Source: Microbacterium sp. APC 3901
Lineage (GTDB): Bacteria; Actinomycetota; Actinomycetes; Actinomycetales; Microbacteriaceae
Assembly (NCBI RefSeq): GCF_030407765.1
Contig: NZ_JASDCU010000001.1
Location: 1-64,000 of the forward strand
DNA: 64,000 bases
Reading direction: 5' to 3'
This document shows positions 1-6,774 of this stretch, in pieces; position 1 is the first letter of the stretch, and every line of letters starts with the position of its first letter. Made by a program: the position numbers and the translations under genes. The notes under the pieces were generated by a model. It saw only the letters and a program-made list of their open reading frames with translations. It ran no database searches and was not told where the DNA came from.

Positions 1-1
1 G

Positions 2-1426
2 TCGGGGGAGCGGCTTCCGGCCCGGTGGCCGGAGTTGCGGACGGCGCTGCTGGACGGGGTCGTCGGGGTTGACGGGTTTCTTGCCGCGACGGGCCCGATC
101 GAGCGGGTGTGGGATCGGCTCACCGTTGATCAGCGGTTGGCGGCGGATGTCGCGTTGGCGGGGTGCGCGCGCGGGCATGGACTCGACGTGGGGGACGACG
201 GGGACCCAAGCGATGATCCGAGTGGCGACGAGGATGCGGCGGGTCCGTCGCCGACCGTGCAGGATTTGAAGGGTTTGGCGGAGGATCTCGCGTCGATGTT
301 CGATCCGGATGGTGAGGAGCCGAAGGATGAGGATGCGCGTCGTCGCCGGGGGATCACGATCGGCCGGTTGAAGGACGGGATGCACGCGATCCGCGGGTAC
401 CTGACCCCGGATGCGGCTGCCCAGCTGCAGCTCATCATGGATGCGATGTTGAACCCCAAGGGCGACGGGTCGCCCCTGCCCGGAGTGTTCTTCGGCCCCA
501 GTAGCGGAACGGAATCCGGCTCCGGTGCGGGGGCAGACGCAGGCGCTGACGACGGCTCGCACGGCTTCGCCGCGAGCTTCGGCGCGGATGCCGAGTCGGA
601 TAGTGCCCCGATCGCCGACTCGGACAGGGAGCCGGACACTCATGCCGATGCCGATGCCGATGCCGATGCCGATGCCGATGCCGATGCCGATGCCGATGCC
701 GATGCCGATGCCGATGCGGGGGAGGACCCCTTCAATTCCGATGAGCGGAGCGTGATCGATGACCGCACCGCGGCGCAGAAGCGACATGACGCTCTCGCAG
801 CGGCGCTGGCTCTCGCGGCCCGGCGCAAGGACATGCCGAGGTTGGGTGGCGCCTCCCCGGTGCTCGTCGTCACCGTCGATGCGAAAGACCTCGCCCACGG
901 GTCAGCCTTCGGTGTAGGTACCAGGGCCGGTGCTGGTGCTGGTGACGCGAGCATCGCTGTCCGCAACGGCGGATGGGCGACGATCCCTGGATCCGGTGCT
1001 CACGTGCCCGTCTCGGTCGCGGCGCAGGTCGCGTGCTCGGGAGCGATCCAGCGGGTGCTCATGGATGAGGGTCGGATCATCGGGATCACGACGACGGATC
1101 GGGTGTTCACCGTGCATCAGCGGCGGGCGATCATCGCCCGTGACAAGGAGTGTTTGATCCCGGGGTGTCATGTGCCGACGTCGTGGTGTGAGATCCACCA
1201 CGTGACCGAACACGCCAGGGGTGGGCCCACGCATACGGATAACGGTGTGCCGTTGTGCTGGTGGCACCATCGATCGCTGGACACTTCGCAGTGGGAGATC
1301 CGGATGAATGGCGGAGTCCCGCAGGTGCGCGGACCGGCATGGTGGGATCCCGCACGCCACTGGCGCACACCACGACTTAGCCTGCCCGTCCGCTCGGCAC
1401 CGACACACCTCGCCCGAACAGGTTGA
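2..1426 (+). CDS. DUF222/HNH endonuclease (13E12-repeat family), 5' truncated
   Basis: The reading frame is open from base 2, so the start codon lies to the left of the window. The C-terminal HNH nuclease domain is visible at about 1151-1290, with CLIPGC, the HH pair in CEIHHV and WWHH; the preceding region is the helical DUF222 part. This family is common and multicopy in actinobacteria (13E12 repeats of mycobacteria); its biological role is not settled. The middle of the protein is a disordered acidic insert that contains 12 perfect copies of GCCGAT at 644-715, read as (Ala-Asp)12. The gene converges on the response regulator at 1602. The family call is secure; the nuclease substrate is unknown. 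Confidence 0.9.
   Translation, partial: SGERLPARWPELRTALLDGVVGVDGFLAATGPIERVWDRLTVDQRLAADVALAGCARGHGLDVGDDGDPSDDPSGDEDAAGPSPTVQDLKGLAEDLASMFDPDGEEPKDEDARRRRGITIGRLKDGMHAIRGYLTPDAAAQLQLIMDAMLNPKGDGSPLPGVFFGPSSGTESGSGAGADAGADDGSHGFAASFGADAESDSAPIADSDREPDTHADADADADADADADADADADADADAGEDPFNSDERSVIDDRTAAQKRHDALAAALALAARRKDMPRLGGASPVLVVTVDAKDLAHGSAFGVGTRAGAGAGDASIAVRNGGWATIPGSGAHVPVSVAAQVACSGAIQRVLMDEGRIIGITTTDRVFTVHQRRAIIARDKECLIPGCHVPTSWCEIHHVTEHARGGPTHTDNGVPLCWWHHRSLDTSQWEIRMNGGVPQVRGPAWWDPARHWRTPRLSLPVRSAPTHLARTG
644..715 (+). repeat. (GCCGAT)x12 hexanucleotide microsatellite in coding DNA
   Basis: Twelve uninterrupted copies of GCCGAT, followed by GCG. The unit is six bases, so gain or loss of copies keeps the frame and changes only the length of the Ala-Asp tract in the HNH protein. 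Confidence 0.97.
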
Positions 1427-1519
1427 TGTGCTGCCTGGTCTTCGGCTGTGTCGCGCCCCCGGGGACCGGTCAGACTGCAAGGAACGCGACCTCGGCGGGA
1501 CGCGATCTCAGCGAAAGCC

Positions 1520-1575
1520 GCATTCATCGCAGCCCGCATTCAGCGCAACCGCATTCAGCGCAACCCGCATTCAGG
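1520..1575. repeat. Degenerate 15-16 bp tandem repeat between convergent genes
   Basis: Units beginning GCATTCA start at 1520, 1536, 1551 and 1567; the middle two share GCATTCAGCGCAACC exactly. The array lies in the 175-bp gap between the ends of the HNH gene and the response regulator. No hairpin terminator with a T run is evident in the gap. Confidence 0.75.
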
Positions 1576-1601
1576 GAGACGCGGTCTCAGCGAACTCGGA
1601 C

Positions 1602-2255
1602 TCAGCGGAAGTCGACGAGCCCTGCGTGCGCTGCCGTGACCAGGATCTGCACGCGGTCGCGAACGTGCCACTTCGACATGATGCGACCCAGGTGAGCTTT
1701 CACCGTTCCCTCTGACACGATCAGCGTGCGCGCGATCTCCGCGTTCGACATTCCCTGGGCCAGGCGCTGCAGCACCTCCTGCTCGCGATCGGTGAGCGCC
1801 TCGAGCGAGTCGTCTCCACCGACCGGCTCCGTGTCACGCACGTGCTTGATCAGCAGCGAGGCGATGCGCGGGGACAGTGAGCTCGCTCCGCTGTAGACCT
1901 CCCGCACGCCCTCGAGAATGCTCGCAGCGCTGGAATCCTTCAGCAGATACCCCGATGCACCCGCGCTGAGCATAGGCAGCACCGTGTCGCTGCCGTCGAG
2001 CGTGGTGACGGCCAGGATCTTCACCTCGGGCCATCGCTCACTGATGACGGCAGTCGCCTCGATGCCATTCATCTCGGGCATCTGCACGTCCATCATCACG
2101 ACATCAGGGTGCTCGCGCCCCACCACCTCGATGCCCTCGAGCCCGGACTCCGCCTCAGCGACCACGGTGATCTCGGGGTCTCGTGAAACGAAGTGAGAGA
2201 GCGCTGAGCGCACCAGGGGATCATCATCGACGATCACGACGCGGATTTGGGACAT
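1602..2255 (-). CDS. NarL/FixJ-type response regulator
   Basis: A two-component response regulator of 217 residues. The receiver domain (1 to about 120) has the acidic pocket D10-D12 and the phosphoacceptor D56 in MMDVQMPEMNG. The C-terminal LuxR helix-turn-helix (about 150-210) begins LTDREQEVL and contains SEGTVKAHLGRI. It is transcribed away from the sensor kinase at 2482, its likely partner. The gap between them holds a 26-bp dyad (2295-2320) that this regulator may bind. The start is supported by TAGGCT exactly six bases before the ATG and the lack of a Shine-Dalgarno sequence, which suggests a leaderless transcript. The target genes are unknown; the small peptide ORF at 2405 is the obvious candidate. 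Confidence 0.93.
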   Translation of the reverse strand: MSQIRVVIVDDDPLVRSALSHFVSRDPEITVVAEAESGLEGIEVVGREHPDVVMMDVQMPEMNGIEATAVISERWPEVKILAVTTLDGSDTVLPMLSAGASGYLLKDSSAASILEGVREVYSGASSLSPRIASLLIKHVRDTEPVGGDDSLEALTDREQEVLQRLAQGMSNAEIARTLIVSEGTVKAHLGRIMSKWHVRDRVQILVTAAHAGLVDFR

Positions 2256-2261
2256 GGACGA

Positions 2262-2267
2262 AGCCTA
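2262..2267 (-). promoter_or_regulatory. -10 element TAGGCT of the response regulator
   Basis: TAGGCT on the minus strand, six bases before the ATG at 2255. This is the spacing expected when transcription starts at the start codon. Confidence 0.55.
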
Positions 2268-2294
2268 ACCGGGGTGGACCTGCGTCGCGATCTC

Positions 2295-2320
2295 CTAGAC
2301 CTTTGGCTATCAAGGTCTAG
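2295..2320. promoter_or_regulatory. 26-bp perfect dyad, likely operator
   Basis: CTAGACCTT and AAGGTCTAG are perfect inverted repeats of 9 bp separated by 8 bp. The dyad lies 39 bp upstream of the response regulator start and 84 bp upstream of the peptide ORF. This is a typical place for a two-component response regulator to control both directions. The binding protein is inferred from position only. Confidence 0.7.
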
Positions 2321-2404
2321 ACGTGCGGCAGATGTGGTGCGAGAAGATCACCGAGAAGATGAGTACATCGCTAGTCAAAAGTGCAATAAAGGAGGTGAAT
2401 CTCT

Positions 2405-2452
2405 ATGTCTTTCTGGAACCAGGTTGGACTCTTTTTCGGCTTCTACCGTTAA
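2405..2452 (+). CDS. 15-residue peptide ORF upstream of the sensor kinase
   Basis: The ORF encodes MSFWNQVGLFFGFYR and stops at 2450-2452. It is preceded by AAAGGAGGTG, a near-perfect match to the 16S anti-Shine-Dalgarno, about nine bases before the ATG, far better than most sites in this window. Six of 15 residues are aromatic and the C-terminus is basic. The sensor kinase starts 29 bases after its stop with its own strong GGAAAGGAG site, so the two are probably cotranscribed. The surrounding DNA is less GC-rich than the genes around it. It may be a signal peptide for the kinase, a membrane-active peptide or a translated leader; no family is recognised. A competing 40-codon ORF at 2359-2478 has only a weak site. 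Confidence 0.55.
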   Translation: MSFWNQVGLFFGFYR

Positions 2453-2481
2453 TCTATATGGCGGAAAGGAGATACTGAAGT

Positions 2482-3624
2482 ATGGCTTCAAGTCTTCCGG
2501 CGGGTGAACGCGCAGACGTCACTCGACTCGGAAAGGGCGAGAAGCTCAGCACGATCGAACGGATCGCCGTACTGGCGGTCGTCGGAACGATCGTCACCTT
2601 CGACACCGTCGGACTGTTCCTCCCTCCGGGATTGGATCCTCTGACGGCGGCACTCGGGATCGCATCCACCGCGGTCTTGGCCCTGTATCTCTGGTCGCCA
2701 CTGATCGCGACATACGCCCTCGGCGTGGTGTTCGCACTCTCTTTCATCCCCGGCATCGAAGCCCAGGTGCTCACGACCGCCGCTTTCGCGGCAGGCTTGA
2801 TCGTGCGTCTGGGATGGACCTCCTTGGTCCTGTCCTATGCCGGAGTTTTTCTCCTCGCATCCGCACTGGTCGTCACTGGCGACTCGAGGGATGCCTTCAA
2901 TATCGCGATCTTCCTGGTCGGCGCCGCAGTATCCGGTGCCGTCGGCTTCGCACTTCGCATCGCGTTCGCCCGAGGGCGGACGCTCGAGGTGCAGCTGGCC
3001 GAGAAGGCCGAGCAGGAACGGCAGGCAGTACTCGCTGAGCGACGTTGGATCGCCGGCGAGTTGCACGACAGCATCGCGCACCACCTCACGGTGGTGGCGC
3101 TGCACGTGCAGATGCTCGACGACGATCGCACCAGCAGCGAATCGCAGGAGGCGATCCGCATCGCCGCACGCAAGGCGATGACCGATCTCCGCTTCGTGAT
3201 CGACCTCGCAGACGACGGGCCCCGGTCCGAGGGCATGCCCTCGGGTGATCTGGCGGCCTCCGTCGACGAAGCCCAGCAGGAGTTCGAATCCGCGGGTCAC
3301 GCCGTGATCGTCGACGGCGACCCCTCTGACGAGCGCATCCCGCGCGCGGCCGAGATCATCCTCGCGCGCATCCTGCGCGAGTCGGCCACCAACGTCCTCA
3401 AGTACGCAGGCGAGGGCGAAGTCCTGATCCGATTCGACATCGATGACGACTCCGCAAAGCTGACGGTGAGCAGCCCTCTCTCTGTCACGCCGCGTCGCGA
3501 GCTCTCGTCGAGCCGCACCGGCGTCGGGCGCATGGCCGAGCGCGTCCTCGGCGCCAGCGGTGAGTTCAGTGCCGGAGAAGCAGACGGACGTTGGGTCGTG
3601 TCAGCCCTGCTGCCGATCGTCTGA
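2482..3624 (+). CDS. Membrane sensor histidine kinase (HisKA_3)
   Basis: A two-component sensor kinase of 380 residues. Hydrophobic segments between about residues 25 and 165 form the membrane part, with no large extracellular domain. A coiled stretch leads to the HisKA_3 box, where the phospho-accepting His is in ELHDSIAHHLT. The ATPase domain has the N box ESATNVLKYA and a G box around GVGRMAERV. It faces away from the response regulator at 2255. The intramembrane-sensing layout is typical of kinases that respond to cell-envelope or peptide signals. The start has a strong GGAAAGGAG site ten bases upstream. The link to the 15-residue peptide just upstream is inferred from position. Confidence 0.93.
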   Translation: MASSLPAGERADVTRLGKGEKLSTIERIAVLAVVGTIVTFDTVGLFLPPGLDPLTAALGIASTAVLALYLWSPLIATYALGVVFALSFIPGIEAQVLTTAAFAAGLIVRLGWTSLVLSYAGVFLLASALVVTGDSRDAFNIAIFLVGAAVSGAVGFALRIAFARGRTLEVQLAEKAEQERQAVLAERRWIAGELHDSIAHHLTVVALHVQMLDDDRTSSESQEAIRIAARKAMTDLRFVIDLADDGPRSEGMPSGDLAASVDEAQQEFESAGHAVIVDGDPSDERIPRAAEIILARILRESATNVLKYAGEGEVLIRFDIDDDSAKLTVSSPLSVTPRRELSSSRTGVGRMAERVLGASGEFSAGEADGRWVVSALLPIV

Positions 3625-3703
3625 CCGAACCGGTATTCCGGCATCTCGGCGACGGAATTCGGCCGGATTCCCCAACTGGTATACCGGTACTCTGGAAGCA
3701 GAA

Positions 3704-3719
3704 CCGCGGAATTCCGCGG
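3704..3719. repeat. Perfect 16-bp palindrome
   Basis: CCGCGGAATTCCGCGG, with no spacer. It is the best of three similar dyads within 100 bp downstream of the sensor kinase. Confidence 0.9.
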
Positions 3720-3838
3720 GTTTCGGCGAGATGACTAGACGAAAGTCCAGGGTAGGTCTCGACTATAGACCGTGTTCCATGGTGTAGCCGGGCGCATACA
3801 TTGGGCATACCCCAGAAATAGCGCATCCCCAGCGCTGT

Positions 3839-3886
3839 GATCGCGAGCGCGATCTCTGGAATCTGATCCCCAGCGCGCTCGCGATC
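3839..3886. terminator. 12-bp hairpin, possible bidirectional terminator
   Basis: GATCGCGAGCGC (3839-3850) pairs perfectly with GCGCTCGCGATC (3875-3886) around a 24-base loop. It lies just past the 3' end of the GntR gene and between convergent genes. There is no T run on either side, so intrinsic termination is uncertain. Confidence 0.45.
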
Positions 3887-3943
3887 GGCTTCTTCCCTCC
3901 GAGGGTTCTCCCCGTCGAGGAATCGACGTCGACCGGCTGGCTC

Positions 3944-4687
3944 CTAGCCGCCCACCGCACGCATGTAGTGCCCGTCCGTCGAGATCCCGGACGCTGCGAC
4001 GGTGAATCGCACCACCTCACTGAGATAACGGTCCTCGGACGCCTCGAAGATGCGTCCGCTCGCGTCGCGGGAGATCCGGCTGAGTCGAAGGATCGGCGTG
4101 CCCTGTGCCACGCGCAGCAGAGCGGCATCCTGCTCATCGGCCGCGACCGCGTCGATCTGGTGCTCGAGTCCGACGATCGGGTGCCCGACCGACCCCAGGT
4201 ACTCGGTGATCGAGATCGCGTCGGTGTCGACGTCGAGCAGTCGGCGCCCCACGGCTTCGGTGTAGAACAGGCGCTCGAGCATCGTCGGCCGACCGTCGAG
4301 CAGGCGAAGCCGCACGACGCTGACGATCGTGTCATCGGGGGAGACGCCGAGAAGCTCCGCGCGGTCGCCTGCCCGACGAAGGCTCAGCTCCTGCGTCTGC
4401 GCACCGGGAGTCACGCCGAGATCGCGGGCCCAGCGCGTGAACGGCACCGACATGTCGACGGCCTGACTCGCCTTGCGGGAGACGACGCGAGCGGGGCGGC
4501 CGCGTCCGGTCTCGATCAGGCCCTCGCTGCGCAGAGCCGCCAGCGCGTTGCGGATGGGACCGCGAGACGTGTGCCAGCGTTCGGCGAGCTCCGACTCTGT
4601 GGGCACGTCGTCGCCGGGGCGCAGAGTGCCCGCCGCGATCTGGGCGCGCAGGTCGTCTGCGATCTGGGTGTATACAGCTTCGGCCAC
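3944..4687 (-). CDS. GntR/HutC-type regulator of the phosphonate locus
   Basis: A transcription repressor of 247 residues. The N-terminal winged helix (YTQIADDLRAQI to about residue 70) is followed by a UTRA effector domain ending in DRYLSEVVRFTV. PhnF, the known regulator of phosphonate uptake in mycobacteria, belongs to this subfamily. The gene is divergent from the phosphonate operon at 4857, so it probably controls that operon and itself in response to a phosphonate or phosphate-related ligand. The GTG start is backed by TAGTAT six bases upstream. A second protein of the same type is encoded at 24271. The ligand is not predictable from the sequence. Confidence 0.88.
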   Translation of the reverse strand: MAEAVYTQIADDLRAQIAAGTLRPGDDVPTESELAERWHTSRGPIRNALAALRSEGLIETGRGRPARVVSRKASQAVDMSVPFTRWARDLGVTPGAQTQELSLRRAGDRAELLGVSPDDTIVSVVRLRLLDGRPTMLERLFYTEAVGRRLLDVDTDAISITEYLGSVGHPIVGLEHQIDAVAADEQDAALLRVAQGTPILRLSRISRDASGRIFEASEDRYLSEVVRFTVAASGISTDGHYMRAVGG

Positions 4688-4693
4688 ATAGGC

Positions 4694-4699
4694 ATACTA
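4694..4699 (-). promoter_or_regulatory. -10 element TAGTAT of the GntR gene
   Basis: TAGTAT on the minus strand with six bases to the GTG at 4687, consistent with a leaderless transcript and autoregulation from the shared intergenic region. Confidence 0.55.
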
Positions 4700-4768
4700 C
4701 TTGGTGACGCCAGGGATCGGCCGGCGTTCTGCTGACGTTCATTCGTGGAAAAACCGGGTGAACGGACC

Positions 4769-4796
4769 TTGAACTCTTGCAAGTTAGGTATATATC
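4769..4796 (+). promoter_or_regulatory. Promoter of the phosphonate operon with likely operator
   Basis: TTGAAC (4769-4774) and TATATC (4791-4796) are spaced by 16 bases. The 8-bp palindrome CTTGCAAG (4776-4783) lies in the spacer, and GGTATATATC overlaps the -10. The latter resembles the GGTATAGACC-type sites of PhnF/HutC regulators, so repression by the divergent GntR protein is plausible. Confidence 0.55.
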
Positions 4797-4856
4797 TTGA
4801 CCGTTGTCCTGTCAGAGTTGCTCGTGGATCACCCCCTCCCACTCTGAAAGGTCCTC

Positions 4857-5786
4857 ATGAAGCTCCGCGCTCTCCCCGTACTCGCCGGTGCCGCGATCCT
4901 CGCGCTCGGTCTGGCGGCCTGTTCCGGCTCGGCTGATGCAACCGACGCGTCCAGCGCCGACGCATCGTCGACCACGAGCGGCTTCGCAGTCGACGAGAAC
5001 ACGCTCGTCTTCGGCGTCGTACCCGACTCGGTCGACACCGAGACGAACTACCAGCCGCTCATGGACTACATCGCCGAGATCACCGGCAAGTCGGTCGAGT
5101 ACCACGAGTCCACCGACTACGCGGCACTCATCGAAGCCTCCGTCGCCGGAAAGGTCGACGTGGCCTCGTTCTCGGGCTTCACCTACGTCACCGCCACGAA
5201 CAACGGTGCGAAGCTCACCCCGATCTCGTCGATCGTGACCGAAGAGGGTCAGGAGCCCGGTTACTACTCGCAGGCGATCGTGCCCGCCGAAAGCGACATC
5301 TCGAGCATCGAGGACTTCAAGGGCAAGAAGGTCTGCTTCGTCGATCCGTCGTCGACCTCCGGCTACCTCTTCCCGTCGTACAACCTGCTCGAGGCGGGCA
5401 TCGACCCGAAGACCGACATCACCCCGGTCTTCGCGGGCAAGCACGACGTCAGCGTGCAGAAGGTCGGCGAGGGCGTCGAGTGCGAGGTCGGCTTCGCGGA
5501 GGACTCCGAGGTCGAGAAGTCGGATGCCGTGAAGGTCATCGACGAGACCATGGTGCCCGGTGCTCCGCTCGTCTACGCGTCGGCGCTGCCCGACGACGTC
5601 GCCAAGGAACTCGTCGACGGCCTGTCGGAGGTCACGATCGACGACATCATCGCCGCCGGCGTCGACAGCGCCGACAGCGACTCGTTCCGCAGCGTCTTCT
5701 TCGCCACGAAGCCGGTCGATGACGCGTACTACGACCTGATCCGCGACATCTGCAAGGAGACCGACGCGGAGCAGTGCCAGGGCTGA
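4857..5786 (+). CDS. phnD: Phosphonate ABC transporter substrate-binding lipoprotein
   Basis: The extracellular binding protein of a phosphonate importer, 309 residues. A lipoprotein signal ends LALGLAACSGS, so Cys21 is the likely lipid-anchored residue. A Ser/Thr-rich linker follows. The mature protein begins TLVFGVVPDS and has the family motifs VEYHESTDYAALIEA and VDPSSTSGYLFPSY, the latter in the phosphonate-binding loop of PhnD/PtxB-type proteins. It is first in the operon, 145 bp before the ATPase. The gap holds a stem-loop that could stabilise this transcript, as often seen where the binding protein is needed in excess. The exact ligand (2-aminoethylphosphonate, another phosphonate or phosphite) cannot be told from the sequence. 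Confidence 0.92.
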   Translation: MKLRALPVLAGAAILALGLAACSGSADATDASSADASSTTSGFAVDENTLVFGVVPDSVDTETNYQPLMDYIAEITGKSVEYHESTDYAALIEASVAGKVDVASFSGFTYVTATNNGAKLTPISSIVTEEGQEPGYYSQAIVPAESDISSIEDFKGKKVCFVDPSSTSGYLFPSYNLLEAGIDPKTDITPVFAGKHDVSVQKVGEGVECEVGFAEDSEVEKSDAVKVIDETMVPGAPLVYASALPDDVAKELVDGLSEVTIDDIIAAGVDSADSDSFRSVFFATKPVDDAYYDLIRDICKETDAEQCQG

Positions 5787-5844
5787 CACGCTGACACCCG
5801 CCCCGTCGCCCTGCTCGCCGAGCGGTGAGCGACGGAGCGAGGCG

Positions 5845-5886
5845 AGCGAGACGAGACGCGCCGAGGTCACTGCGTTTCGTCTCGCT
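5845..5886 (+). repeat. Stem-loop between phnD and phnC
   Basis: AGCGAGACGA (5845-5854) pairs perfectly with TCGTCTCGCT (5877-5886); the loop is 22 bases. It could attenuate transcription or protect the phnD message. The CGTTTCGTCTCGCTTCGC string looks like a dispersed intergenic palindrome of this genus, which cannot be confirmed from one window. Confidence 0.6.
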
Positions 5887-5931
5887 TCGCCGGCTCAACC
5901 AGACGAGCAGAGAATCACGAGGAGAACTGAC

Positions 5932-6774
5932 ATGAACGCGGCATCCGATGCCCTCATCCGCCTGGACGGCGTGACGAAGACCTTCGGCACGACCACGGCG
6001 CTCAAGAACGCGTCGCTGCAGGTGTCGCGCGGCGAGATCGTCGTGCTGCTCGGACTCTCCGGCTCGGGCAAGTCCACACTGCTGCGCCACCTCGACGGGC
6101 TCGAGGTGCCGACCTCCGGCGACATCGAAGTGCTCGGATCCCAGGTGCCGACGCTGAAGGGCAAGGCGCTGCGCCGCCTCCGCAGTCGCGTGGGATTCAT
6201 CTTCCAGCAGTTCGAGCTCGTGCCCTCGCTCACCGTGCTCGAGAACGTGCTCACCGGATCGCTGTCGGAGGTCCGCGGACCGCGACTCGGGCTCTGGGGC
6301 TATTCGAAGGCGGCGAAGCTGCGCGCGCTCGAGCACCTCGACCGCGTCGGACTCCTCGACCGCGCCTACCAGCGCAGCGACACCCTCTCGGGCGGGCAGC
6401 AGCAGCGCGTCGCCATCGCCCGCGCTCTGATGCAGAAGCCCGACATCCTGCTCGCCGACGAACCCGTCGCCTCGCTCGACCCCGAGTCGAGCGACCAGGT
6501 GATGGCGCTGATCCGCGAGATCGCCGCCGACGAGGGACTCACCGTCGTCTGCAGCCTGCACCAGGTCGACCTCGCAATCTCGTGGGCCGACCGCATCGTC
6601 GGCCTGCGGCACGGCGAGATCGTGCTCGACACCCCGACCGGAGACCTCACCAAGGCCGAGGTCATGGAGATCTACGGTCGCGTCGCCACGACCACCGCAG
6701 AGATCCGCGCCGTGCAGGACGAGCTCACCGAGATCACGGTCGACATCGCCGACATCGACAGGGCCAGAGTCTGA
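5932..6774 (+). CDS. phnC: Phosphonate ABC transporter ATP-binding protein
   Basis: The cytoplasmic ATPase of the importer, 280 residues. Walker A is GLSGSGKST, the signature is LSGGQQQRVAIARAL and Walker B is ILLADEPVASLDP, followed by the switch His in SLHQVDLA. The length and the PhnC-type stretch TFGTTTALKNASL fit the family. The start has GAGGAG about eight bases upstream. Its stop overlaps the start of the permease by one base (TGATG), so the two are translationally coupled. It should assemble with the fused permease and the lipoprotein encoded on either side. Confidence 0.93.
   Translation: MNAASDALIRLDGVTKTFGTTTALKNASLQVSRGEIVVLLGLSGSGKSTLLRHLDGLEVPTSGDIEVLGSQVPTLKGKALRRLRSRVGFIFQQFELVPSLTVLENVLTGSLSEVRGPRLGLWGYSKAAKLRALEHLDRVGLLDRAYQRSDTLSGGQQQRVAIARALMQKPDILLADEPVASLDPESSDQVMALIREIAADEGLTVVCSLHQVDLAISWADRIVGLRHGEIVLDTPTGDLTKAEVMEIYGRVATTTAEIRAVQDELTEITVDIADIDRARV

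Larger units (their letters stand above)
3625..3943. other. 319-bp intergenic region rich in palindromes
   Basis: No convincing gene lies between the convergent sensor kinase and GntR regulator. The sequence holds three related dyads: ACCGGTATTCCGG near 3631, CTGGTATACCGG near 3676 and the perfect CCGCGGAATTCCGCGG at 3704-3719. A small GGTCT/AGACC dyad lies at 3755-3771 and a 12-bp hairpin at 3839-3886. TAGAC motifs recur, as in the dyad at 2295. It could be a two-way transcription end, a regulator-binding cluster or remnants of a mobile repeat. Confidence 0.6.

Noticed and set aside
2359-2478. 40-codon ORF overlapping the 15-residue peptide
   Set aside because: Its ribosome site is weak, while the inner ATG at 2405 has a consensus site. 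Kept as an alternative only.
4668-4675. GTGTATAC as a HutC-type operator at the start of the GntR gene
   Set aside because: It encodes the conserved Val-Tyr-Thr of the winged helix, so it is explained by coding. The GGTATATATC over the phn -10 is the better site.
6582-6773. In-frame extension of phnE into phnC
   Set aside because: The extra residues are Arg/His filler out of frame with phnC; the ATG at 6774 overlaps the phnC stop and begins a normal N-terminus.
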